From Sphaerochaeta sp. (GTDB lineage Bacteria; Spirochaetota; Spirochaetia; Sphaerochaetales; Sphaerochaetaceae), in assembly GCA_003446545.1 (NCBI GenBank), contig DMAO01000053.1:1-7890 (forward strand): a DNA stretch of 7,890 nt, written 5' to 3'. The notes beneath the pieces are model-generated. The model was not told the DNA's origin, made no database searches, and worked only from the letters and a program-made list of their open reading frames with translations. Numbering within the stretch: the first letter of the stretch is position 1; each line of letters starts with the position of its first letter. A program made the translations under genes and the position numbers. Positions 1 through 6,758 of this stretch are shown one piece after another.

Positions 1-318
1 ATTGTTAAAACCGATGTATCAGTGGCAAAAAACTACCTCAACACAAATGAACTGCAATCATTGGGAAGGATTGTCAATGCCTATCTAGATGTTGCAGAAG
101 ATATGGCATTGCGTAAGATTCCTATGACCATGCAAGATTGGGAAACTCGTCTTAACAAATTCATTGAAGCAACCGATAGGGAAATCCTGCAGAATGCTGG
201 AAAAGTAACGGCTGAAATTGCCAAAGCCCATGCAGAAAGTGAATTTGAGCTATACCGAATTATTCAAGACCGACTTTTCGAAAGCGACTTTGACCGGGTC
301 CTCAAGCAATTGGAATGA
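1..318 (+). CDS. RhuM family protein, C-terminal part (5' end outside window)
   Basis: The frame is open from the first base (IVKTDVSVAKNYL...) to a TGA at 316-318, so this is the last 105 residues of a longer gene cut by the window edge. The GTG at 22 lies inside conserved sequence and is not a credible start. The stretch matches the C-terminus of the RhuM/virulence-RhuM family as I know it: VAKNYLNTNEL, then LGRIVNAYLDVAEDMALRKIPMTMQDWE, then EILQNAGKVTAEIAKAHAESEFELYRIIQDRLFESDFD. The segment is predicted helical and soluble, with no membrane segment. RhuM was named from a Salmonella pathogenicity island; its biochemical role is not established, and the proteins are widespread, often in variable regions of genomes. 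It is convergent with asnB and followed closely by a strong hairpin. The family call is firm; no function is assigned. Confidence 0.85.
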   Translation: MVKTDVSVAKNYLNTNELQSLGRIVNAYLDVAEDMALRKIPMTMQDWETRLNKFIEATDREILQNAGKVTAEIAKAHAESEFELYRIIQDRLFESDFDRVLKQLE

Positions 319-331
319 GGGGGGAAATAGA

Positions 332-390
332 ACAAAGCTTGTCCCTACCGCTAGATAGTGGGACAAGCTTTGTGTACCATTTTCTTATTC
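332..390 (+). terminator. Intrinsic terminator of the rhuM gene
   Basis: A perfect 14-bp inverted repeat (332-345 ACAAAGCTTGTCCC with 360-373 GGGACAAGCTTTGT) encloses a 14-nt loop and begins 13 nt after the rhuM stop. A T-rich tract starts about six bases past the stem on the plus strand (ATTTTCTTATTCTTG). On the minus strand the stem is followed by a poor T-run broken by a C tract, so termination of asnB from the other side is possible but less well supported. Confidence 0.75.
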
Positions 391-445
391 TTGTTGTTCT
401 TCTTGCTTTTATTCTTCTTTCTTTAATTCTTCTTCTTTTTCCGTC
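379..445. other. Polypyrimidine (minus-strand polypurine) low-complexity tract
   Basis: Between the rhuM terminator and the asnB stop codon the plus strand is almost entirely T and C, with many TTC and CTT units; the minus strand is correspondingly A/G rich. No open frame of useful length or ribosome binding site is seen here. It supplies the T-rich tail of the rhuM terminator and is otherwise unexplained. Confidence 0.6.
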
Positions 446-460
446 TTCGTCCCTTTAAGA

Positions 461-2146
461 TCAACCCTTGCTGTATGAGTCGTCATGCACCCCTGCAACA
501 GCCCTTCCGCTTGGCTCATTCATTGCCTTGAATGCAACATCCCACTCAAGGGCTATTGCAGTGGAACAGGCAACCGAATCCTCACGGGGGACACACCTGG
601 CAGCACTCTCACTGGGAAAATGGCTTGCAAAGAGGGCGCGGTAGAAGTACTCCTCCTTGGTAGCCGGGGTGTTGATCGCAAACCTCTTCGATGCGGAGGC
701 AAACTGCTCATCACTGACCTGTTCGCTTGTCATCTTCCTTAGGGTGTCGATCCAAGAATATCCTACCCCGTCACTGAACTGCTCCTTCTGTCTCCAAAGG
801 ATTTCAGGTGGAAGATAGCCCTTGAAGGCTTCCCTTAGGATCCATTTCTCAATACGGGGTTTCCCATCCACCACAGGGGACATCTTCAAGGTAGGATTGA
901 GGTTCATCGCCACATCCATGAAGGTCTTGTCAAGGAAGGGGACCCGTCCTTCAATTCCCCAAGCAGCAAGTGACTTGTTCGCCCTGAGGCAGTCGTACAG
1001 GTGCAGCTTGCTGAGTTTGCGCACCGTCTCCTCATGGAACTGGCGCGCATCAGGTGCCTTATGGAAGTAGAGGTACCCTCCGAACAACTCGTCACTTCCC
1101 TCTCCGGAAAGCACCATCTTGATACCCATAGAACGAATTACCCTGGCTAGAAGGAACATCGGGGTGGCAGCACGAATTGTAGTGATATCGGAAGTCTCCA
1201 GATGGTAGACTACGTCACTGAGCACATCCAAGGCTTCTTGTATTGTAAAATGCACCTCATGGTGTACGGTCTTAAGATACTCAGCGGCAATCTTGGCAGC
1301 CTTCAGGTCGGGAGAACCTTCCAGTCCTATGGCGAAGGAGTGCAACCGTGGCCACCAGGCCACTTCCTGGTCATCGGACTCAACCCGCTTATCCGCATAT
1401 TTTGCTGTGATAGCTGCAATGATAGAACTATCCAGGCCACCGGAGAGCAAGACACCGTAGGGCACATCGCTCATCAGCTGCCGCTTCACCGCTGCTTCCA
1501 AAGCAATTCGCACCATCTCTGGACTGCCGCCATTATCCTTCACCACATCGAAACTCGTCCATGTGCGGCTGTACCAGCTCTTACATTCCCCATCGGGGCT
1601 GTAATAGTAGTGACCGGGAAGGAACAGCTCCACCGTAGGACATACACCCTCAAGGGCCTTGAGCTCGCTGGCCACATAGTAACGGCCTTCGCTGTCCCAA
1701 CCCTGATACAGAGGAATTACACCGATATGGTCTCGGGCGATGAGGTAGACATCCTTGGAATAATCATAGAGGGCAAAGGCAAAGATCCCCTCCAACTCTT
1801 CAAGGAAGTCGGGTCCCTTATCCTGATAGAGGGCCAGGATAACCTCACAGTCACTCAGTGTCTGGAACTCATAGGAATCCTTGTAATGTTTTCGTATCTC
1901 CTGATGATTGTAAATCTCACCATTGACGGCAAGCACCAGATTCCCGTCCTTGCTATAGAGCGGTTGTCCTCCTGAAAGGGGGTCAACTATCGCAAGCCTC
2001 TCATGGCTTATGATCGTCTTCTTTCCGGTGTGTATTCCTGACCAGTCAGGACCCCTGTGGCGAATCTTCCTTGACATGGCCAGAACTTGTGACCGCAGAG
2101 GGGAACAATCACCCACACTATCGAACATACCTACAAACCCACACAT
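461..2146 (-). CDS. asnB: Asparagine synthetase B, glutamine-hydrolysing
   Basis: Converts aspartate, glutamine and ATP to asparagine, glutamate, AMP and PPi in the cytosol. The 561 residues match the usual length of the E. coli AsnB type. The N-terminal class II glutaminase domain (about 2-190) starts MCGFVG, with Cys2 as the nucleophile exposed after Met removal; Arg50, Asn75-Gly76-Glu77 and Asp99 fit the glutamine pocket. The C-terminal synthetase domain has the pyrophosphate loop SGGLDS at 235-240 and SGEGSDELFGGY at 347-358. The tail (CVPREDSVACSTAIALEWD, then FKAMNEPSGRAVAGVH) is also typical. The ATG is fixed by the cysteine and by a GGAGGTG ribosome binding site at 2151-2157. It lies 85 nt after argD on the same strand, behind a terminator-like hairpin. 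It is not an arginine gene, and its placement after argD may be incidental. Confidence 0.97.
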   Translation of the reverse strand: MCGFVGMFDSVGDCSPLRSQVLAMSRKIRHRGPDWSGIHTGKKTIISHERLAIVDPLSGGQPLYSKDGNLVLAVNGEIYNHQEIRKHYKDSYEFQTLSDCEVILALYQDKGPDFLEELEGIFAFALYDYSKDVYLIARDHIGVIPLYQGWDSEGRYYVASELKALEGVCPTVELFLPGHYYYSPDGECKSWYSRTWTSFDVVKDNGGSPEMVRIALEAAVKRQLMSDVPYGVLLSGGLDSSIIAAITAKYADKRVESDDQEVAWWPRLHSFAIGLEGSPDLKAAKIAAEYLKTVHHEVHFTIQEALDVLSDVVYHLETSDITTIRAATPMFLLARVIRSMGIKMVLSGEGSDELFGGYLYFHKAPDARQFHEETVRKLSKLHLYDCLRANKSLAAWGIEGRVPFLDKTFMDVAMNLNPTLKMSPVVDGKPRIEKWILREAFKGYLPPEILWRQKEQFSDGVGYSWIDTLRKMTSEQVSDEQFASASKRFAINTPATKEEYFYRALFASHFPSESAARCVPREDSVACSTAIALEWDVAFKAMNEPSGRAVAGVHDDSYSKG

Positions 2147-2163
2147 ATTTCACCTCCAAATAC

Positions 2164-2213
2164 AAAAAGAACAAGGCGTTCCGACCCCTAGGGATTGGAA
2201 CGCCTTTGTTCTT
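2164..2213 (-). terminator. Intrinsic terminator or attenuator between argD and asnB
   Basis: Read on the minus strand, GAACAAAGGCGTTCC (2211-2197) pairs with GGAACGCCTTGTTC (2182-2169) apart from one bulged base, around a 14-nt loop, and is followed at once by TTTTTG. This is the form of a rho-independent terminator for the argCJBD transcript, whose last stop lies 19 nt upstream. The plus strand has no T-run after the stem. The hairpin ends only about 7 nt before the asnB ribosome binding site, so it also forms the leader of any transcript that reaches asnB. Confidence 0.8.
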
Positions 2214-2219
2214 ACAGAG

Positions 2220-2248
2220 ATGGTAAACATATCAAGGGAGAGTTGCAA
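2220..2248 (-). promoter_or_regulatory. Weak candidate asnB promoter inside the argD 3' end
   Basis: On the minus strand TTGCAA (2248-2243) and TACCAT (2225-2220) are separated by 17 nt, each matching four of six bases of the sigma-70 -35 and -10 consensus. Transcription would start near 2213, at the foot of the hairpin. Matches of this quality arise by chance, so this is a suggestion only; it is listed because asnB has no room for a promoter downstream of the hairpin. Confidence 0.25.
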
Positions 2249-3428
2249 GCACCTCATCCACAATTGCCACGGCTTTTTCTATCTCACCGGTGCTAATTAC
2301 CAAAGGAGGGACAAAGCGCAAGACATCGGAACCTGCACTCAGGACTAAGAGCCCCTTGGCAAAGCAGGCCTCTACGACCTGTCTTGGGGGTATGGTCAAA
2401 ACCAGGCCGTTCATCAGACCAAAGCCCCTGACCTCTGTGCAGAGGGTTGGATACTTGCCCCTAAGGTCCTCAAGCATCGAGCGTAGATAGACACCCTTTT
2501 CAGTCACCTCTTTGCAGAGGTCTGTTTCGCTTAACCTGTGGGTCATCTCACAAACGCCAGCGGCGGCAAGGGCATTTCCTCCGAACGTTGAGGCATGGTC
2601 CCCTGGCCCAAAGATGCTGGCTGCTTTCCTGGTGGTGAGCATTGCCCCACAAGGCACTCCCCCGGCAAGAGCCTTTGCCAGGGTAAGGACATCGGGCTTC
2701 ACCTCATAGAGCTGCCAGGCAAAAGCCTTGCCACTTCGGCCCATCCCACACTGCACCTCATCATAGATCAGAAGAAGGTCATGCTCATCACAGAGGTCTC
2801 TCAAGCCTTGCAAGAAAGCCTTGGTTGCAGGGACAACGCCCCCCTCGCCCTGGATGGGCTCAACCAGGACAGCGCAAGTCTGTTCAGTGATAAGGGCTTT
2901 GACACTCTCTATGTCATTGAAAATCGCATAGCGAAAACCCTGGGGAAGCGGATCAAAATTCTGGTGGTATTTTGCCTGTCCTGTAGCGGTAACCGAACCA
3001 TAGGTCCTACCATGGAAGGAATCCTTCATCGTTATGATCTGTGTCCTTGCTGGTGTTCTCCTATGGCCAAACTTTCGTGAAAGCTTCAGGGCAGCCTCAT
3101 TGGCTTCAGCACCGCTGTTGCAGAAAAAGACCTTGTCCATCTCTGAGATCGTACAGAGAGACTTCGCCGCTTCGACGGCCTTTTCGTTGTAATAGAGGTT
3201 CGAACAGTGTAGCAAACCACGATCAAGGACATCAGTGAGGGCCTTTGTAAGGCCTTCATCGCCATAGCCCAAGGCATTGACGGCAATACCTCCCACGAAG
3301 TCCAGATACTCCTTGCCCTCGACATCAGTAAGGGTGCAACCCTTACCCTTCGCGAAGACTACGGGAACTTGGCTGTAGGTCTTGAGCAGATAGGTGTTAC
3401 CTTGCTCTATCATCTGTTGCATATTCAT
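2232..3428 (-). CDS. argD: Acetylornithine aminotransferase
   Basis: PLP-dependent class III aminotransferase that transfers the amino group of glutamate to N-acetylglutamate semialdehyde to give N-acetylornithine. The 398 residues are a normal family length. Motifs in order: YLDFVGGIAV (41-50), NSGAEANEAA (104-113) for phosphate binding, DSFHGRTYGSVTATGQ (136-151), EPIQGEGGVV (190-199), DEVQCGMGRSG (223-233) with the PLP-ring Asp223, the Schiff-base lysine K252 in TLAKALAGG, and STFGGN (280-285). The ATG directly abuts the argB TAG, and an AAGGAGAG ribosome binding site lies in the last argB codons. It is the last arginine gene of the operon. A related ornithine or succinylornithine aminotransferase role is possible for the family, but position after argB makes ArgD the strong choice; some ArgD enzymes also serve lysine synthesis. 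Confidence 0.95.
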   Translation of the reverse strand: MNMQQMIEQGNTYLLKTYSQVPVVFAKGKGCTLTDVEGKEYLDFVGGIAVNALGYGDEGLTKALTDVLDRGLLHCSNLYYNEKAVEAAKSLCTISEMDKVFFCNSGAEANEAALKLSRKFGHRRTPARTQIITMKDSFHGRTYGSVTATGQAKYHQNFDPLPQGFRYAIFNDIESVKALITEQTCAVLVEPIQGEGGVVPATKAFLQGLRDLCDEHDLLLIYDEVQCGMGRSGKAFAWQLYEVKPDVLTLAKALAGGVPCGAMLTTRKAASIFGPGDHASTFGGNALAAAGVCEMTHRLSETDLCKEVTEKGVYLRSMLEDLRGKYPTLCTEVRGFGLMNGLVLTIPPRQVVEACFAKGLLVLSAGSDVLRFVPPLVISTGEIEKAVAIVDEVLATLP

Positions 3429-4313
3429 CTAGACACTCTCCTTGGTGACCATGGTACCGATACCCTCTGTAGTGAAGATTTCAAGCAGGATGGCATGGGG
3501 TACCCTGCCATCGAGGACGTGGACACTCTTTACCCCCTTATCAAGGGCATCGAGACAACACTGGACCTTGGGAATCATCCCCCCAACAATGGTTCCATCC
3601 TTGATATACTCAAGAGCCTCTTGTCTTGTGAGGGAGCTGAACAGGGTCGAGTCATCATCCTTGTCCTTCAGGATCCCTTCGACATCGGTAAGGAATATCA
3701 GCTTCTGGGCATCGAGGGCTCCTGCTACCGCACTGGCTGCATAGTCCGCGTTGACGTTGTAGGTATGGCTTTGGGCATCGGTGCCCACTGGGGACAGGAC
3801 CGGGACAAACCCCTTGTCGATCAGGGTATGCAACAAGGTAGTGTCCACGCTGTCAATCTGTCCTACAAACCCCAAATCCCTTCCCTTCTCATCTTTCTTC
3901 TTGGAGCAAAGCAGGGTCCTCCCATCTTTGCCGCTTATGCCGACTGAGGGGATACCCACACTCTGCAAATTCTCCACCAGGCTTTTTCCGATAGAGCCCG
4001 AAAGCACCATCTCAGCAATCTTGGCTGTCTCGGCATCGGTAACCCTAAGCCCATCGAGGAACTCAGTTTCCTTCCCCAACCTCTGTAGCAGGGAGGTTAT
4101 CTCATTCCCCCCACCATGCACCACCACAGGCTTCAGACCTATATACTTGAGCATGGCGATGTCCTGGATGACCGAAGCACACAGTTTCTCATCCACCATG
4201 GCGGAACCGCCATACTTCACCACCACTACGCTACCGGCAAACCGCCTGATATAGGGAATAGCCTCTACCAGCACCTCAGCCTTGAGGATCTCACTTTTCA
4301 TCTTATGTATCAT
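3429..4313 (-). CDS. argB: Acetylglutamate kinase, arginine-inhibited type
   Basis: Phosphorylates N-acetylglutamate with ATP, usually the controlled step of the cyclic arginine pathway. The amino acid kinase fold is clear: VVVKYGGSA around K33, VVVHGGGNE (63-71), LDGLRVTD (86-93), NVNADYAA (186-193), LTDVEGI (208-214) and GGMIPKV with K249. Two features known from arginine-sensitive enzymes are present: an N-terminal helix ahead of the first strand (AEVLVEAIPYIRRF, 12-25) and the C-terminal signature HAILLEIFTTEGIGTM (273-288). Arginine feedback, probably in a hexamer, is therefore inferred. The ATG shares its A with the argJ TGA stop (TGATG), indicating translational coupling; GGGGA about 13 nt upstream is a weak ribosome site. 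An in-frame ATG four codons later (Met5) has no better site. 294 residues is normal. Confidence 0.96.
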   Translation of the reverse strand: MIHKMKSEILKAEVLVEAIPYIRRFAGSVVVVKYGGSAMVDEKLCASVIQDIAMLKYIGLKPVVVHGGGNEITSLLQRLGKETEFLDGLRVTDAETAKIAEMVLSGSIGKSLVENLQSVGIPSVGISGKDGRTLLCSKKKDEKGRDLGFVGQIDSVDTTLLHTLIDKGFVPVLSPVGTDAQSHTYNVNADYAASAVAGALDAQKLIFLTDVEGILKDKDDDSTLFSSLTRQEALEYIKDGTIVGGMIPKVQCCLDALDKGVKSVHVLDGRVPHAILLEIFTTEGIGTMVTKESV

Positions 4314-5548
4314 CAGCTTCTATAATCCCCATTAATGCGCACATACTCATACGAGAGGTCACACCCCCAGGCAGTCCCAATTCCCGGACCATCACCGACC
4401 TTGGCAAGCACCATTACCTCCCTCTCCAGGAGGATGGACTTCGCCTTTTTCTCATCAAAGGCAATAGGCTGTCCACCCAACAGGACATCTATGCTGCCCT
4501 TTTCTGAGTTGAAGGAAAGATCTACTGTATTGGGATCAAAGCTAGCACCACTGTAGCCCATTGCACAGAGGATTCTGCCCCAGTTGGCATCACTGCCAAA
4601 GAAGGCGGCCTTCACCAGGTTGCTCGATACCACCGAGCGGGCAATGCCTTGCGCGCTCGCCTTGTCCAGAGCGCCGGTAACTGTCACTTCAATGAACTTC
4701 CCCGCTCCCTCGCCATCACGAACTATTGCCTTGGCTAAGGCGGTATGGACATAGAGAAAAGCCTCCCTGAAGCTATCCCAGTCGGGACTCCCCTCATGTA
4801 TAAGGGGCGCTCCACTTTGGGCATTGGCAAGAACCAGGACAGTGTCGTTGGTGGAGGTATCACCATCGACACTGATCATATTGTAGGAATCAACCACAGT
4901 CTCCCCAAGAAGTGCCTGCAGGCTCTTCTTGGAAACCTTTGCATCGGTAGTGATGAAGCTGAGCATCGTAGCCATGTTCGGGTGGATCATCCCAGAACCC
5001 TTTGCCATACCTCCGATGCGTACGGCTCTATTGCCTATCATGACCTCGACAGCCACCTCCTTGGTGAAGGTGTCTGTGGTGCATATTGCCTGGGCCGCCT
5101 CAGAAGCCGCCTCTCTGGTTGCCTTAAGGTCCCCAGTTATCTGAGCAATACCCTTTTCGATGATTTCCATGGGAAGGGGGACCCCGATGACCCCAGTGGA
5201 GCAGACCAACACTTCATTAGCTGTTGTGCCTAAGCTTCTCTGTGTAAGGCTCAGGGCAGCAAGGGAAGCCATCGAGCGGGTATCCTTAGCTCCTTGCTCC
5301 CCTGTACATGCATTCGCATTCCCACTGTTGATCAGGATTGCCCGTACCGTTTCCTGGGTATGTACCAGGTTCTGGTCCCAGAGGACAGGGGCTGCCTTTA
5401 CCAGATTGGTGGTAAAGGAACCTGCAAACGTGCACGGCCCTTCACTGACCACCAGGGCAAGATCCTTCTTCCGCTTCTTGAGGCCACAGGCTATGCCATT
5501 GGCAAGGAATCCTGTAGCGGCGGTTATGCCGCCTTCTAGTATTTTCAT
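4313..5548 (-). CDS. argJ: Bifunctional ornithine acetyltransferase / N-acetylglutamate synthase
   Basis: Moves the acetyl group from N-acetylornithine to glutamate, closing the acetyl cycle and releasing ornithine; many family members also make N-acetylglutamate from acetyl-CoA. The 411 residues match the family. The self-cleavage site is visible in KGSGMIHPNMATML: cleavage falls between Ala193 and Thr194, leaving Thr194 as the N-terminal nucleophile of the beta chain. NSGNANACTG (74-83) and CSTGVIG (116-122, the oxyanion region) are also conserved, and the end (DLSYEYVRINGDYRS) is the usual C-terminus. The start has AGGAG ten bases upstream, and this ribosome site contains the argC stop codon, 13 nt from the argJ start. 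Whether the acetyl-CoA activity is present cannot be read from sequence by eye; no argA is in the window. Confidence 0.96.
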   Translation of the reverse strand: MKILEGGITAATGFLANGIACGLKKRKKDLALVVSEGPCTFAGSFTTNLVKAAPVLWDQNLVHTQETVRAILINSGNANACTGEQGAKDTRSMASLAALSLTQRSLGTTANEVLVCSTGVIGVPLPMEIIEKGIAQITGDLKATREAASEAAQAICTTDTFTKEVAVEVMIGNRAVRIGGMAKGSGMIHPNMATMLSFITTDAKVSKKSLQALLGETVVDSYNMISVDGDTSTNDTVLVLANAQSGAPLIHEGSPDWDSFREAFLYVHTALAKAIVRDGEGAGKFIEVTVTGALDKASAQGIARSVVSSNLVKAAFFGSDANWGRILCAMGYSGASFDPNTVDLSFNSEKGSIDVLLGGQPIAFDEKKAKSILLEREVMVLAKVGDGPGIGTAWGCDLSYEYVRINGDYRS

Positions 5549-5561
5549 GGTGTTATTTCTC

Positions 5562-6602
5562 CTACAGGGGGTTGACTACACTCGTCGCCAAGCCAGAGTT
5601 TTCAGCAAAGCCGAACCTGATATTCATATTCTGCACGGCCTGACCGCCAGCACCTTTGATAAGGTTGTCTATCGCCCCGATGGCGATGACCCTTCGGGTC
5701 CTTGGGTCAACCTTCCAGCCAATGGCTGTGGTGTTGGTATTCCTGACGAACCGGGTCTCGGGTAGATTTGATCCCATCAGACGGATGAAGTTCTCCTGTG
5801 CATACCATTTCGTATAGGCTGCGCGGATCTCCTCTTCTTTGACCCCCTCCTTGAGGTTTGCATAGCAGGTAGAAAGGATACCCCTGTTCATCGGAACCAG
5901 ATGAGGGGTAAACTGCACAATGATCTTTTCACCTGCAAGAACTGATAGTTCCTGTTCGATCTCAGGGGTGTGGCGATGATCGGTCACGCCATAGGCCTTG
6001 AAGGACTCATTGCATTCACAGAAAAGGGAATCGGTCTTTTCCACCCTTCCCGCTCCCGTAACTCCACTGGCACTGTCGATGATGATGGACGCTGTATCTA
6101 TCAGGTTCTCAGCCACCAGGGGTGAGAGGGTCAGGATAGAGCAGGTGGTATAGCAGCCGGGGTTTGCAATGAGGTTTGCCTGGGAAATCTCATTGCGCTT
6201 CAGTTCAGATAGGCCATACACCGCTTCTTTCAGGAGGTTGGTACTGCCATGTTCGCACTTGTACCACTGCGTATAGACAGAGGCATCGCTCAGACGGTAG
6301 TCAGCACCAAGGTCTATGACGACACAACGCCCTAGGATATCGGATGTGACAAGCTTGCTTGCCAGGCCATGGGGAAGAGCAAGAAAAAGGACAGAGCAAA
6401 GTTTGCTTGCCCTTTCCAAGTCCTCCTCTTCCAAGACCAGGTCACAAGATCCTTCCATCGAGGGGTATATAGAGGAAAAACGCTTTCCCACATACGAGTG
6501 TGAAGCGAGATATGTGAGTGAGACAAGGGGATGATTAGCAAGCAAAGAGACCAATTGGGCTCCTGCATATCCTGTAGAGCCGATGACACCGGCGGTAACC
6601 AT
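5562..6602 (-). CDS. argC: N-acetyl-gamma-glutamyl-phosphate reductase
   Basis: NADPH-dependent reduction of N-acetylglutamyl phosphate to the semialdehyde. I choose ATG at 6602 (346 residues): GGAGG lies five bases upstream, and the protein begins MVTAGVIGSTGYAG, as usual for the family. A TTG four codons earlier (6614) is in frame but overlaps this ribosome site. The Rossmann loop is GSTGYAG (8-14), followed by FLALPHG (73-79) and VIDLGADYRL (95-104). The catalytic cysteine is C150 in ANPGCYTT, and TDHRHTPEIEQEL carries the conserved histidine region. The C-terminal part (NLIKGAGGQAVQNMN) closes the domain. It is the first gene of the arginine operon, preceded by an AT-rich region with operator-like palindromes. 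Confidence 0.96.
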   Translation of the reverse strand: MVTAGVIGSTGYAGAQLVSLLANHPLVSLTYLASHSYVGKRFSSIYPSMEGSCDLVLEEEDLERASKLCSVLFLALPHGLASKLVTSDILGRCVVIDLGADYRLSDASVYTQWYKCEHGSTNLLKEAVYGLSELKRNEISQANLIANPGCYTTCSILTLSPLVAENLIDTASIIIDSASGVTGAGRVEKTDSLFCECNESFKAYGVTDHRHTPEIEQELSVLAGEKIIVQFTPHLVPMNRGILSTCYANLKEGVKEEEIRAAYTKWYAQENFIRLMGSNLPETRFVRNTNTTAIGWKVDPRTRRVIAIGAIDNLIKGAGGQAVQNMNIRFGFAENSGLATSVVNPL

Positions 6603-6625
6603 AGCTTCCTCCAAAGAGTATATTT

Positions 6626-6639
6626 GGTATAATTATACA
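6626..6639 (-). promoter_or_regulatory. argC -10 box within an ARG-box-like palindrome
   Basis: GTATAATTATAC (6627-6638) is a perfect 12-bp palindrome. On the minus strand it supplies a perfect TATAAT (6637-6632), which would start the argC transcript near 6625 and leave a leader of about 22 nt. No good -35 hexamer is present at 16-18 nt (TAGTAA or CTAGTA), so activation or another promoter is possible; TACAAT at 6691-6686 is a second -10 candidate. The 14-mer 6626-6639 matches the known ArgR core TGAATWWWWATTCA at 11 of 14 positions. A repressor bound here would cover the -10 box. Confidence 0.5.
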
Positions 6640-6645
6640 GAAATA

Positions 6646-6688
6646 CACAATCATTACTAGCTTATTTGCATAAATTTTCACAATCATT
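6646..6688. repeat. Direct repeat CACAATCATT, two copies
   Basis: CACAATCATT occurs at 6646-6655 and again at 6679-6688, 33 bp start to start, about three helical turns, in the control region of argC. The second copy bridges the two ARG-box-like sites. The repeat is exact over ten bases; a regulatory role is only inferred from its location. Confidence 0.5.
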
Positions 6689-6701
6689 GTATAAATATGT
6701 G
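6667..6701. promoter_or_regulatory. Putative tandem ARG boxes (ArgR/AhrC operator) upstream of argC
   Basis: TGCATAAATTTTCA (6667-6680) matches the ArgR core TGAATWWWWATTCA at 12 of 14 positions. TGTATAAATATGTG (6688-6701) matches it more weakly, at 10 of 14 positions. Their centres are 21 bp apart, the spacing known for paired ARG boxes bound by one ArgR hexamer (two 18-bp boxes with a 3-bp gap). AT-rich sequence matches such a core easily, so the spacing and position ahead of argC carry most of the weight. No argR gene is in the window. Confidence 0.45.
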
Positions 6702-6720
6702 TGGTTCTTTCCTGATTGCA

Positions 6721-6758
6721 AAGAGAAAAAGCTCAAAGCCTAGGTAGTTGTTAGGCCT
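6721..6758 (-). terminator. Possible terminator after the small membrane protein gene
   Basis: On the minus strand AGGCCTA (6758-6752) overlaps the stop codon and pairs with TAGGCTT (6742-6736) with one G-T wobble, around a nine-base loop. Five bases later comes TTTTTCTCTT (6730-6721). The stem is short and the T-run is offset, so it may be a weak terminator that separates this unit from argC. Confidence 0.4.

Noticed and set aside
22..318. A complete 98-residue gene starting at GTG 22
   Set aside because: The frame is open to the window edge and the bases before 22 encode residues that continue the RhuM conservation (TDVSVAKNYL), so the GTG is internal valine and the gene is partial.
379..445. 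Short K/E-rich peptide on the minus strand
   Set aside because: The minus-strand frames are interrupted by stops (for example after the asnB TGA) and no ribosome site and start combination is present.
1202..1975. Long plus-strand frame of 257 codons opposite asnB
   Set aside because: It is antisense to well-conserved asnB coding sequence, has no recognisable domain and no ribosome site, and is explained by codon bias of the minus-strand gene. The same holds for the plus-strand frames opposite argD, argB, argJ and argC.
2164..2213. Riboswitch or T-box leader for asnB
   Set aside because: Only one simple hairpin with a T-run is present; there is no specifier-like or antiterminator structure and the leader is too short.
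6603..6614. TTG start giving argC four extra residues
   Set aside because: The TTG lies in the GGAGG ribosome site of the ATG at 6602, which has ideal spacing and the family-typical N-terminus.
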